Of a stretch of 64,000 nucleotides of DNA, positions 1-7,912 are shown piece after piece. The stretch is from contig CAYJPA010000022.1 of NCBI GenBank assembly GCA_964371945.1, forward strand, positions 1 through 64,000, written 5' to 3'. The stretch comes from CAYJPA01 sp964371945. Its GTDB lineage: Bacteria; Chloroflexota; Chloroflexia; Thermomicrobiales; UBA6265. A model generated the notes under the pieces. The model had not been told where the DNA came from. It did no database searches and worked only from the letters and a program-made list of their open reading frames with translations. Both the position numbers and the translations under genes were made by a program. Numbering within the stretch: position 1 is the first letter of the stretch; each line of letters begins with the position of its first letter.

Positions 1-117
1 GTGCGGGGGATACCCACGGAGTCTCAGCGGTCGTTTCGATCGCTGGGTGGTCGATCGCAGGCTGCGCCTGGGCCGCCCGCACTACCACCCACCGCGGAGA
101 CGCTCGACGGGTCCGGG

Positions 118-123
118 TATACT
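118..123 (+). promoter_or_regulatory. Possible -10 box for tRNA-Val
   Basis: TATACT lies 10 bases before the first base of the mature tRNA, a sensible distance for a short leader. No convincing -35 element was found 16-18 bases upstream, so the assignment rests on one hexamer. Bases 1-117 show nothing else I can assign. Confidence 0.3.
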
Positions 124-133
124 CGGTCGCTCA

Positions 134-209
134 GGGCGATTGGCTCAGCGGTTAGAGCACACGGTTCACATCCGTGGGGTCACTGGTTCGAATCCAGTAT
201 CGCCCACCA
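134..209 (+). tRNA. tRNA-Val (anticodon CAC)
   Basis: The 76 bases fold into a complete cloverleaf. The acceptor stem pairs GGGCGAT with ATCGCCC, the D arm is GCTC/GAGC, the anticodon arm is CACGG/CCGTG around the loop TTCACAT, and the T arm is ACTGG/CCAGT around TTCGAAT. The anticodon at positions 34-36 is CAC, which reads the valine codon GTG. The discriminator is A, and the terminal CCA (207-209) is encoded in the DNA. The gene stands alone and converges on the solute-binding protein gene at 309. No integrase or duplicated 3' end is visible beside it, so it does not look like a used attachment site. Confidence 0.96.
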
Positions 210-267
210 CCCCCTCCCTCTGACCTGGGTCGGCGTGCGCGCGCGCGGACCGGCGTCACACGTGCGA

Positions 268-291
268 CGCGCCCGGGGTCCCCGGCGCGCG
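268..291 (-). terminator. GC-rich hairpin downstream of the solute-binding protein gene
   Basis: An inverted repeat (CGCG, bulged C, CCGGG facing CCCGG, CGCG) sits 17 bases past the stop codon of the minus-strand operon and could end its transcripts. There is no T tract on either side, so it is only a plausible terminator. Confidence 0.3.
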
Positions 292-308
292 GCGAATCAC
301 GATGCGTC

Positions 309-1643
309 TTACTCCACGTAGGGAGCAGTCGGCGGATTTTGGTCGAGAAGCTTGTTCCACTCCTCGGCGATCTTGTTGAGAGTCTCCATCGGGTCGGCTC
401 CCTGGTACACCGTTTGCTCGAGCTGTTTCTGCAGCACATCCCATGCCGCGGGGAACTGCGGGATGCGCCAGATCGGCTTCCCAGCCTGGATTGCTGCCAG
501 AATTTGGGGATACTCAGGGTAGAGCGTTGTCAGTTCCGGATCGCTCCAGGTCGCGAGCTGTGGCGAGCCAATGCCAAACTGGAGCGCGAAGCGCTTCTGG
601 TTCTCCGGACTTGTGTACATCTTGATCCATTCCCAGGCGAGGTCGCGGTACTTCGATGTCGCGGGGATGGCGAGGTTCCACATGCTCAGCTCTGACGGCC
701 CCGGGAACGGGGTCAGCGCCCATTTGTCGATAATCTGGGACTTCTCTGGATCGCGCGCATCGGCGCGAACAAAGCTGGGCCACAATTCGCCCTGGGCGAC
801 CTGGCCGGTCAATACGGCATTCTTGTGTGCAGGAATATCCCAGCCGGGCATACCCTCCGGCGCGAATTCGAGCGCCGCCCGCAACAGCTCGATCGCGGCA
901 ACTCCCTCTTCGTTGTTAAAGGCCGGTCGCCATGCCTCATCGCAGAGCGGCTTGCCCTGCTCCCAGTACCGGCTAATCCAGGAGCCCTGTAGCTGCTCAC
1001 CCAGTCCGACCCAGGAGGCGCCGAAGACGCCATCTTTCGTCAATGCCTCGGCAATCGTGTTGTATTCGGCCCACGTCTTCGGCGGAGTGACGCCCGCGGC
1101 CTCGTACAGATCGGTGCGGTAAATGATCCCCATCGCGTCGTTCGCGTTAGGGATGCCGTTGCGGTTGCCCTCCCACAGTCCGGAGAGTTTCCAGATGTTC
1201 GGGATAAAGGCATCAGCTAGGATTCCGTCGCGCTCCACGAAATCGTCAAGCGGGGAGAGGAACGGCGCGTACTCACCGTCCCACTGCGCGGCCACGTCGA
1301 TGACGTCGTAGGCTCCCGTCTGCGTGACCAGATCGGTGGCAGCGTTATCGTGGAGGTTCTGATACGGGAAGGCGACAACCTCGACGGTCGCGCCTGTTGC
1401 CGCCTCGAACTCCGGCGCGATGAGACGCGCCGCTGCGTCATACGTGCCAGACTCCATGTAAAGCACGGTCAGCTTCTCGCCGGCAAATCGGCGGCCGAGC
1501 AGAACTGGTCCACCCTTTGGACTTGCCAACGTCCGTCGAGTGGCGATACCGCTTACCGCGGCCGCGCCGGCGGCCGCGCTGGCGGTCTTCAGTAGGCCGC
1601 GACGTGAGAGTTTCGAACGAGATGCGTCGTGTTCTCGGTCCAT
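309..1643 (-). CDS. Extracellular solute-binding protein of an ABC transporter (Tat-exported)
   Basis: The 444-residue product has the layout of family 1/8 extracellular solute-binding proteins, which capture sugars or related small solutes for an ABC importer. A twin-arginine signal (SRRGLLKTASAAAGAAA, residues about 13-30) predicts folded export. The chosen ATG at 1643 has AGGAGG nine bases upstream; a longer reading frame to 1667 lacks such a site. It is the last gene of a minus-strand operon after a regulator, a PLP enzyme and an M20 peptidase. No permease or ATPase gene is beside it, so it must work with a transporter encoded elsewhere. The substrate cannot be told from sequence; the neighbours would suit an amino-acid derivative or an acylated compound. 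Confidence 0.9.
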   Translation of the reverse strand: MDREHDASRSKLSRRGLLKTASAAAGAAAVSGIATRRTLASPKGGPVLLGRRFAGEKLTVLYMESGTYDAAARLIAPEFEAATGATVEVVAFPYQNLHDNAATDLVTQTGAYDVIDVAAQWDGEYAPFLSPLDDFVERDGILADAFIPNIWKLSGLWEGNRNGIPNANDAMGIIYRTDLYEAAGVTPPKTWAEYNTIAEALTKDGVFGASWVGLGEQLQGSWISRYWEQGKPLCDEAWRPAFNNEEGVAAIELLRAALEFAPEGMPGWDIPAHKNAVLTGQVAQGELWPSFVRADARDPEKSQIIDKWALTPFPGPSELSMWNLAIPATSKYRDLAWEWIKMYTSPENQKRFALQFGIGSPQLATWSDPELTTLYPEYPQILAAIQAGKPIWRIPQFPAAWDVLQKQLEQTVYQGADPMETLNKIAEEWNKLLDQNPPTAPYVE

Positions 1644-1738
1644 TGCTCCTGACCTCCTGTTCGTCATTGCCCCCGGATCGACCGGTGAAAGTTAGAGCTC
1701 AACGACAATGTGCCAAACCACCTCCTTTCTATTAGAAG

Positions 1739-3025
1739 CTACGATGCTGACGTGCCTTGCATCAGATTCTCCCCGCCGAAGAGGAGTGCCGCGTGTGCGT
1801 ACATGCGGCTCGCTTGAATGATCGCCGGTACACTGACCCACTCGTTCGGTCCGTGCGCCAGCGGCAAAAGGCCAGGACCGAACGCGGCGATGGTCGGGAT
1901 ACCCGCGACACCCTGAAACGAGATCGCGTCGGTGCCGCCGGGGAATGTCGCCAACGGCAACTCCGCTCCCAGCTCAGTCCATGCCGCGCTCTGACAGGCG
2001 CGGACGACCGGATGATCGGCCACGACCTCAGTCGCCGGGTGCCATTCCAGGCCGGGTGCGAATTCCAGTTCGGCCGTGGCGCCGGGAGCCGCCGCGGCCG
2101 CGCGCGCGAGCGCCGTCTCAAGGTCCTCTCGGAACGCCGAGAAGGTCATCCCGGGCGTGAGGCGAACATCGCTCCAGAACTCAGCTTGGCCTGGCAATAC
2201 CCCGTACCCCACGCCGCCGAGCACCCGCACGCCCAAGTTGACGGTCGGTCCTTTTGGACAGAGCGGATGCACGGGGAACCGCGGCCGGAACGCTGCCCGC
2301 AGCGCACCGAGCACTTTGCCCATCGCCTCAACCGCATTCACCGACGGCAACTCGTCCGAGATCGACGAGTGCATTTGCGTTCCGTGCACGATCACCTTGA
2401 ACCCGCTGAACCCACGGGAGACGATCCGCAACGCATCCCAATCGGCACAAACGCCGGAGGGCTCACCGAGAATCATCGCGTCGACGGCCGGGATCCCGGC
2501 CTGCGCCAGGTGTTTTGCCCCGTACCTGCTGCCTTGCTCTTCGTCCGCGGTGAAAACGAGTGTCAGGGATCCGGACGCCCGATCCGCCACGGCGGCGTAC
2601 GCTGCCGCCGCGTGAATCATCGCCGCGACGGCGCCCTTCATGTCCGTCGCGCCGAGCCCGTACAGGCGATCGCCAATGATCGTCGGCGTCAACGGGTCCG
2701 TGCGCCACTCGGCGGCCACCTCGCCGACCGGCTTCGTGTCCAGGTGCCCGCTCAGCGCGAGCCGCGGTCCCGGATGCGCGCCCTTGATCTCGACGATGAG
2801 ATTTGGCCGATGCGATTCGGCCGCCACGGTTCGAGCAGCCGGGAGACCAAGATCGGCCAGGGACTGCTCGATCACCGCGGCGGGCGCTGTCTCATCACCC
2901 GGCAGGTTCGGGCTGGGCGCGGCAATCAGATCGCACGCGAGATCGATCAGCACCCGCTCCCGCTTCGCGAGAAAGATGCTGACGGAGCTCAATATCTCCT
3001 GTCGTTCGGCTGCCGCGCTCGCCAT
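1739..3025 (-). CDS. M20 family metallopeptidase (ArgE/DapE/carboxypeptidase type)
   Basis: The 428-residue protein carries the two-metal site of M20 amidohydrolases: LSGHLDTKPVG (metal His, catalytic Asp), GATDMKG (bridging Asp), TADEEQGSRYG (catalytic Glu plus metal Glu), LGEPSG, and a C-terminal PLAHGPNEW supplying the last His. Members remove acyl or aminoacyl groups from amino acids and dipeptides (acetylornithine, succinyl-diaminopimelate, carnosine). The exact substrate is not readable. The start at 3025 is preferred over 3106 because GAGGA lies ten bases ahead and homologous sequence begins there. It lies between a threonine-synthase-like enzyme and a solute-binding protein, so the operon probably imports and breaks down an N-acyl or peptide-like amino-acid compound. 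Confidence 0.9.
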   Translation of the reverse strand: MASAAAERQEILSSVSIFLAKRERVLIDLACDLIAAPSPNLPGDETAPAAVIEQSLADLGLPAARTVAAESHRPNLIVEIKGAHPGPRLALSGHLDTKPVGEVAAEWRTDPLTPTIIGDRLYGLGATDMKGAVAAMIHAAAAYAAVADRASGSLTLVFTADEEQGSRYGAKHLAQAGIPAVDAMILGEPSGVCADWDALRIVSRGFSGFKVIVHGTQMHSSISDELPSVNAVEAMGKVLGALRAAFRPRFPVHPLCPKGPTVNLGVRVLGGVGYGVLPGQAEFWSDVRLTPGMTFSAFREDLETALARAAAAAPGATAELEFAPGLEWHPATEVVADHPVVRACQSAAWTELGAELPLATFPGGTDAISFQGVAGIPTIAAFGPGLLPLAHGPNEWVSVPAIIQASRMYAHAALLFGGENLMQGTSAS

Positions 3026-3115
3026 TACGATCGCGTCCTCACTTCGCTCAATTGAATCTCTGGCGACCGCCACGCACCTTGAGCTCTGGCGCGCCCCGAA
3101 AGACATCGATCATCG

Positions 3116-4378
3116 TCACGAGGCGGCACCGGCCGCTCCACCCGGCTGTTGCGCAGAAATGAATGCGGCGAGTCGATCCAGGCCGTTGCGCGGCGTTATC
3201 CGGACCATCTCCAACTGCCCGCGGGCCGCCAGGACGTGCGTCTCACGGTGGCCAGAGCCCGTCAACACGCCAACGACAGACTCGTTTCGCTTGATCCGCT
3301 TCGATTCACGGAGGCGCTCGATCGCCGTGAGCGTGACGGTCGAAGAGGGTTCCGCGTAAATCCCTTCTGTCGCTCCCAATCGCCGCTGCGCGGTGAGAGA
3401 TTCCTCGTCAGTGGCTACGACCACTGCGCCGCCTGAGGCGCGAATCGCCTCGATCGCCTCCAGGCCGTCATGGGGATAGGTGTGGGCCAGCTTCACGAGA
3501 ATGGTCGGCGGGACGTCGCCGAACGGGATCGCACGCAGCTCATCCGCGGTTGCAAGGCCGCGTTGCTCTGCTATTTCGAGCGCGTTGTAATCGGCGGGCT
3601 GCACGCCAGCAATCCTGGGTAACCGATCGATCGCGCCAACGGACTTGAGATCGAGCATGGCGCGCCAGACGGAGCCCAACGTGCCACCGCCGCCAACGGG
3701 AATCACGATCCAATCGGGAACACCGCCGAACTGTTGGACGATTTCATACCCAAGCGTCTTGGCGCCCTCGCTCTGGTAGGGATTCGCACCGCGGTAGGTG
3801 GTGGTTTCATAGGCGCCTAGTTGTGCGCACGCCTGTGCAAGTAAGGCAAGGGTGTCCTCGATCGTGCCGTCGACCTCGAAGATGGTCGAACCCAGCACCG
3901 CCATCGGCAAGACACGCTCCGGTGGCGTGTTGCGACTGACCAGGACCGCGTGACGTAGACCGCCGCGCGCCGCGTAGGCCGCCGACGAGAGGCCGGCGGA
4001 GCCCGTGGACCCGATGATCGCGCTCGTGAATCCGAACGCCCGGCCCTTCGTGATGGCGACCGCCAACCCGCGATCCTTCTGCGCACCCGTCGGGTTGGCG
4101 CCTTCCACCTTCCAGTGCAGATCGCACTCGAGCTCCTCGGCCATGCACGCGGGGAGAAGCGGCGTTCTCCCCTCCTCGAGCGAGATCAGCGGGGTGTCTT
4201 CGCTCACCGGCAGGAAATCGATGAACCGCCAGATTCCTGGCAGCGGTGCATCGAGTCTGGCGCCACCGAGATCGTACGTGAACTCGATCTCTCCTCCGCA
4301 ATCCGGGCAGGACCGGACGTAGGCGTCAACCGGCAGACGCCGGCGGCAGGATCGACAGCCAACCTGGTATTTACCCAT
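3116..4378 (-). CDS. Threonine-synthase-like PLP-dependent enzyme with N-terminal zinc ribbon
   Basis: The 420-residue protein is a fold-type II PLP enzyme. The N-terminus has a four-cysteine zinc ribbon (CRSCRR, then CPDCGG, residues about 8-30). NPTGAQKDRG holds the Schiff-base lysine, GSTGSAGLSSAA contacts substrate, and PVGGGGTLG binds the cofactor phosphate. Threonine synthase makes threonine from O-phosphohomoserine, but zinc-ribbon paralogues also act as dehydratases or lyases on other amino acids. The operon context (RpiR regulator, M20 peptidase, uptake protein) fits a catabolic role better than threonine biosynthesis; that is inference. The ATG at 4378 overlaps the upstream regulator by 8 bases, which suggests translational coupling. 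A start at 4399 is also open. Confidence 0.85.
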   Translation of the reverse strand: MGKYQVGCRSCRRRLPVDAYVRSCPDCGGEIEFTYDLGGARLDAPLPGIWRFIDFLPVSEDTPLISLEEGRTPLLPACMAEELECDLHWKVEGANPTGAQKDRGLAVAITKGRAFGFTSAIIGSTGSAGLSSAAYAARGGLRHAVLVSRNTPPERVLPMAVLGSTIFEVDGTIEDTLALLAQACAQLGAYETTTYRGANPYQSEGAKTLGYEIVQQFGGVPDWIVIPVGGGGTLGSVWRAMLDLKSVGAIDRLPRIAGVQPADYNALEIAEQRGLATADELRAIPFGDVPPTILVKLAHTYPHDGLEAIEAIRASGGAVVVATDEESLTAQRRLGATEGIYAEPSSTVTLTAIERLRESKRIKRNESVVGVLTGSGHRETHVLAARGQLEMVRITPRNGLDRLAAFISAQQPGGAAGAAS

Positions 4379-5360
4379 TGTCGGGCTTCCCGGTTCCATT
4401 TACGTTCGCGCCGCCTTTGCTCACGCTTCGACTCGCACGGCCGCGTTTGCCTTCAGGCGCCGCAAGTGGACCAACCCGCATCATCTTTTCGATCCACTCG
4501 ACCACTTCCGCGCGTCGCGGCGGGGGGCCGCTCCACATTCGCTTCGTCACCGCGATCGATAGAATTTCGACGAGGTAGAGCAGCGTGCTGTTTGCAACGA
4601 GGAACGTCCCCGAACGAGCGATCGCGGGTGTCAGGACAGCCACCGAAATGGACGCCACGGACGACAGCGGTGCATGGGCGACCGTGGAGAGGGCAATCGT
4701 TGTTGCTCCAAACGAGCGCGCGAGCCGCAGAACCTCGATGGTGTCACGCGTCCGCCCCTGATGCGACACGCCGATCACCACGTCATGCGGACCGATCGCG
4801 ATCGCCTGACTGCAAAAAACATCTGGTGTCGACGCGGCAGCGTAGACGCCTGACCAGTTGAGCTTGAACGCGATGCTCATGGCCGTGGCATACGCACCGC
4901 CATGTCCAACAACCGACACATGGTGTGCTTGGGCGATCGCCGCGGCGGCCTGCTCGATCGCGTCGACATCGAGCGTCCTCAACGTGGCCTGGATGACCTC
5001 CGCCTGGTGGGACGCAACCGCGCCCGCAATCTCCCTGAGCGTCGCCGTTTTTCCAGCCGCCGGTACGGTCGCGACGGATTCCTTGGCATCGATGCGGCCA
5101 AGTGACTGGGCAACCCCGTGCATCACCTCGCGGAATCCCTGGTAGCCGATCGAACGACAGAACCGGGTGACGGATGGCTGGCTGACTCCGCTCGCCACCG
5201 CAAGGTCGTAAATGGTCATACCCAGCGCTTCCCACGGATCCGCCACGATCGTTTCCGCGATGCGCCGCGTGGCACCGGTCAGCGCTGGTAAACGCTGCTC
5301 GATGAGGTCAAGGCAATCGATGGCTCGAATGTGTGACGACGCGACCAAGGTCGGCTCCAC
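4371..5360 (-). CDS. MurR/RpiR family transcriptional regulator (HTH + SIS)
   Basis: The 329-residue protein has an N-terminal RpiR-type helix-turn-helix (about residues 20-95, with MTIYDLAVASGVSQPSVTRF as its core) followed by a SIS sugar-phosphate isomerase fold (about 130-270, VSVVGHGGAYATAMS). RpiR proteins bind operators as dimers and sense phosphosugars or other small anionic ligands through SIS. The GTG start at 5360 is used. It is the first gene of the minus-strand operon ending at 309 and likely controls it. A promoter (5410-5438) and a TTTCA/TGAAA inverted repeat (5377-5397) lie just upstream, in line with autoregulation. Confidence 0.92.
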   Translation of the reverse strand: MEPTLVASSHIRAIDCLDLIEQRLPALTGATRRIAETIVADPWEALGMTIYDLAVASGVSQPSVTRFCRSIGYQGFREVMHGVAQSLGRIDAKESVATVPAAGKTATLREIAGAVASHQAEVIQATLRTLDVDAIEQAAAAIAQAHHVSVVGHGGAYATAMSIAFKLNWSGVYAAASTPDVFCSQAIAIGPHDVVIGVSHQGRTRDTIEVLRLARSFGATTIALSTVAHAPLSSVASISVAVLTPAIARSGTFLVANSTLLYLVEILSIAVTKRMWSGPPPRRAEVVEWIEKMMRVGPLAAPEGKRGRASRSVSKGGANVNGTGKPDNG

Positions 5361-5376
5361 GCGGAATGACTGAATC

Positions 5377-5397
5377 TTTCAGCATGTATGGTTGAAA
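5377..5397 (-). promoter_or_regulatory. Candidate operator of the RpiR-type regulator
   Basis: TTTCA and TGAAA form an inverted repeat with an 11-base spacer, about two helical turns overall. It sits just downstream of the -10 box of the regulator promoter, where a bound dimer would block transcription. The arms are only five bases, so chance is possible. Confidence 0.35.
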
Positions 5398-5409
5398 CTT
5401 CTATCCATC

Positions 5410-5438
5410 ACCATAACAGCCACGTGAGGCGCCGTCAA
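5410..5438 (-). promoter_or_regulatory. Sigma70-type promoter of the RpiR operon
   Basis: On the minus strand TTGACG (5433-5438) and TATGGT (5410-5415) are separated by exactly 17 bases. The predicted transcription start near 5403 gives a leader of about 45 bases before the GTG start codon at 5360. Confidence 0.55.
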
Positions 5439-5510
5439 CAGCCTGAGCTCGTTGTATCTGTTCAGTCTTGAGGGTGCCTGTTTGTCACGGAACTGGGCGA
5501 TGAGTACGCT

Positions 5511-6103
5511 ATGCACATGTTCGACCTCTTCCATAGCACCCGTGACGAGTTAATCCGTGTCGTTGTGACTCAGCGCGAGCAGATCGCTGAGCATGAGCGA
5601 CGGCAAGGGGGCTGGAGGCGGAGGTGGCGAGTCAGCGCGCGACGATCGCCCAGTTGGCGGCGCGAATCGGCGAGCTGCTGGGAGGAGCGAGCCCGGACGA
5701 TCAGTCAAGTGGTGACGACGGGGCAACGGCCGCGCCGCTCGGGATGCCGGGGCGCACACCAGTCCAGCCACCCGAGCGTCCGCGGCGAGCGGGGCGAGGG
5801 CGGACGACGGGATGCGCGCGGCGACGCATGCTGGCGCATCCAGAGGGTACCCGGCGGGTCGTGCCTGCGCTGACCACCTGGCAGATGCACGAGTTCAGGC
5901 AGTGTCCAGATTGCGGGGTGCGACTGGCGGGCGGGTCGATCAAACGGAGCCGGGAAGTGATCGAACGACCACGGGCGCCGGTGGAGGTGACCAGTCACGT
6001 CGATAAAGAACGGCGCTGCCTCGTCTGCAAGCGGAGATGGGTCCCGCGGTTGCGGGTGTCGTGTACACTCGAATTGATCTGGAGACCGCCGATTAGTCGG
6101 TAG
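5511..6103 (+). pseudogene. IS66-like transposase remnant, frameshifted and 3'-truncated
   Basis: Two overlapping frames together encode the N-terminal part of an IS66-type transposase. The first frame (from 5511) gives a leader with a leucine/glutamine-rich coiled coil (REQIAEHERR). After a break at a run of five G (5607-5611) the second frame continues the coiled coil (LEAEVASQRATIAQLAARIG), a Pro/Arg-rich linker and the zinc-finger-like pairs CPDCGVRLAGG and CLVCKRRWVP. The match fades after about 6055 and no DDE catalytic domain follows, so the element is dead. IS66 proteins usually exceed 450 residues. I could not find terminal inverted repeats or a target duplication. It separates the RpiR operon from the genes to the right. 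Confidence 0.75.
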
Positions 6104-6177
6104 TTGCTCCACCCCTCCCGTACCCTGGCGGGAGCAGCTCCACAGCAGCCGCGTGAACGGGGGGTGACTGCAACGCG

Positions 6178-6196
6178 CCGGGCCAATCGGGCCCGG
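6178..6196 (+). repeat. Seven-base-pair GC hairpin
   Basis: CCGGGCC and GGCCCGG face each other across AATCG. It lies between the transposase remnant and a tiny ORF. It could be a leftover terminator or element end; nothing decides. Confidence 0.35.
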
Positions 6197-6222
6197 TCGC
6201 CGCGTTATTTCGGGAGCCAGCC

Positions 6223-6405
6223 ATGAGCAACGTGAACTATCAGGGTGATCAGCCCTCCACGACCAAGCGGTCATCGCTTTCCGATCAAGCACCTGTGCCG
6301 CCACAAAAGATGCCCGCCAGCACAACCGGCGAGCCATCGAAAAAAGCCGCCAAGCCGCCAAAGCCGCGCAAAGTCGAGAAACGGCAACGGGGCCGCAAAG
6401 GATAA
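6223..6405 (+). CDS. Small basic hypothetical protein
   Basis: A 60-residue frame ends in a lysine/proline/arginine-rich tail (PSKKAAKPPKPRKVEKRQRG). A weak purine stretch (GGGAG) stands ten bases before the ATG. The composition resembles low-complexity nucleic-acid-binding tails, but no family is recognised. It follows the transposase remnant and precedes a HesB-fold gene by 53 bases, so it may equally be non-coding. Confidence 0.3.
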   Translation: MSNVNYQGDQPSTTKRSSLSDQAPVPPQKMPASTTGEPSKKAAKPPKPRKVEKRQRGRKG

Positions 6406-6458
6406 GGCCTGCCGATGCTGAAAAGGTCCATCCCAAACTCATTCGACGGCCGCCCCGC

Positions 6459-6779
6459 ATGAGAAGCGCGGCTGAACGGAAAAGCTTCACGCCAGTTGTC
6501 ATCTCCGATGCGGCGCTGGACCAGATGGCGGTGGTGCGTAGCCAACAGCATCCACGTCCGAATCAGTCGCTAGGGCTCATCGCTGAGTCCGGCGGACGGA
6601 TTGGACTCGTGCTTGACATCCCGGATGCCGGAGATCGCGTGATGAAAAAAGATGGCGTGCCGGTGTTGTTCATCGCGGCCGCGGTCGAGCGGACGTTGCA
6701 TGACCGGTTGATCGATTTCGAGGGCAGCGAAGGAAATGAGCGCTTCACGATAAAGCATGTACCCGCTGCCGAAGGCTGA
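6459..6779 (+). CDS. HesB/IscA-like fold protein lacking cysteines
   Basis: The 106-residue product has the shape of HesB-like proteins: VVISDAALDQM at the start, a central SGGRIGLVLDIP strand pair, and an end with LIDFEGSEGNERFTIKHV. Classical IscA/HesB proteins coordinate iron or Fe-S clusters with one cysteine in the middle and a C-terminal CxC. This protein contains no cysteine at all, so cluster binding by the usual route is excluded. Such degenerate members are annotated only by fold. It converges on the BNR protein gene with three bases between them. Start choice is uncertain because no strong ribosome site is visible. Confidence 0.6.
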   Translation: MRSAAERKSFTPVVISDAALDQMAVVRSQQHPRPNQSLGLIAESGGRIGLVLDIPDAGDRVMKKDGVPVLFIAAAVERTLHDRLIDFEGSEGNERFTIKHVPAAEG

Positions 6780-6782
6780 GAT

Positions 6783-7907
6783 CTACAGCCGAATCCGGGC
6801 CCAGTGCATGCTGGTTGAATCAGAGTCTCCCGCGTAGTAAGCGATCATAAGGTCGCCGTCCGGCAACAGCACCCCGCGGGGATGGCCAAAGCGCCAAGCC
6901 ATCATATCCTGCCAGAACTCCTCGAACGCGCGCGTCCCGGCACTACCGGGCTCAGTTCCGACCTTGCTTGTGTAAAACGCGATCTCGGAGTCCGGCTTCC
7001 AGGTTTTTCCGAAGTCGTCGCTCATCACCGCGCAAAGCGACGGCGGGTCGTGCCGGTGAACATAAATCGCGGCGAGACGGTCACCGCCAAGCGCGATAGG
7101 TTGGCAGTGTTGTCCGCGCCAGCCGGTTGGCGCGGGCCGGCTCCAGATTCGACCACTGCGATCCGCCCAGGAGATGTGATTCTCAACATCGACTTCCGCG
7201 TTCCGATCATGCGTCCAGAACATTGCCACGAACTCACCAGTTATTGGATGCCGACCGATCCGCTGATCCCAGTAAAACATGCTCGATTCGGGATCGGCCG
7301 CCACGACAACCATGTCCGGCCAGTTTTCGCCGCCGTCCGATGAGAGCCTGAGCGAGGCAGTGTGGTGACCCGGATTTGGATCGTCGTATTCCTTCCAGCT
7401 TTCATATGGAAGGGCGAGCGTCCGATTTTCGAGCTCGAAGATCGGACCGGTGCAAGAGCAGCCTTGCTGAGGCGTGAGATCGACCTCGCGGAACTCACTC
7501 CAGCTCACACCGCTGTTCCCCGATTCCGCGAGCAGCGTTCGCATGGGGAGCACGCCGGCGGTTTCGGGATTCACGAAAGAGAGATCTGGGTTGGAGCGAT
7601 CGACCCAGACAAACGCGCCAAGCAAGCGGTCTCGATTCAGCTCGGTAAAGTACCCCGCATACAGATTGCCAGCCACCCCATCGATTGTCGCGGTCAAGCC
7701 GGGGTGCATGGTGTCCCAGGTTCTGCCTGAGTTTCGGCTGCGCATGATTCGCAGACGGCCATCGGGCGCGTCCCGTCCGGTGCCGATGCGAAACGCCGCA
7801 ATCAAGTCACCGTTGCTGAGAAGAGTCAGCGACGTGAACGCGGCCGACCGCCCATTTGGGGGGGCCGCTGCCGCGTCGTAGATTACGCCCCGGTCGACAA
7901 CCTGCAC
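6783..7907 (-). CDS. Sialidase-fold BNR-repeat protein (exo-sialidase-like glycosidase)
   Basis: The 374-residue protein shows repeated Asp-box (S-x-D/N-x-G-x-T/S-W) motifs: SRNSGRTW near residue 57, SGNSGVSW, SSDGGENW and SDDFGKTW. These are the turn signature of six-bladed sialidase/neuraminidase propellers. Related proteins cleave sialic acids or other sugars from glycans, or are non-catalytic. No signal peptide is visible, so it should act in the cytoplasm on an imported oligosaccharide. It is the last gene of the long catabolic operon, five bases after an oxidoreductase gene, with a GTG start and no clear ribosome site, which suggests coupled translation. Confidence 0.82.
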   Translation of the reverse strand: MQVVDRGVIYDAAAAPPNGRSAAFTSLTLLSNGDLIAAFRIGTGRDAPDGRLRIMRSRNSGRTWDTMHPGLTATIDGVAGNLYAGYFTELNRDRLLGAFVWVDRSNPDLSFVNPETAGVLPMRTLLAESGNSGVSWSEFREVDLTPQQGCSCTGPIFELENRTLALPYESWKEYDDPNPGHHTASLRLSSDGGENWPDMVVVAADPESSMFYWDQRIGRHPITGEFVAMFWTHDRNAEVDVENHISWADRSGRIWSRPAPTGWRGQHCQPIALGGDRLAAIYVHRHDPPSLCAVMSDDFGKTWKPDSEIAFYTSKVGTEPGSAGTRAFEEFWQDMMAWRFGHPRGVLLPDGDLMIAYYAGDSDSTSMHWARIRL

Positions 7908-7912
7908 TTTGG

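Noticed and set aside
1757..3055. 432-codon plus-strand frame opposite the M20 peptidase gene
   Set aside because: Arginine-rich shadow of a GC-rich gene on the other strand; no ribosome site and no recognisable domain, whereas the minus strand has all M20 motifs.
5607..5611. Programmed frameshift in the transposase
   Set aside because: A G5 run alone is not a known IS66 frameshift signal, no stimulatory structure is evident, and the gene is truncated anyway.
5705..6502. 265-codon minus-strand frame across the transposase remnant
   Set aside because: It spans unrelated plus-strand pieces, has no ribosome site and no family resemblance; the plus strand matches IS66-type zinc-finger sequence.
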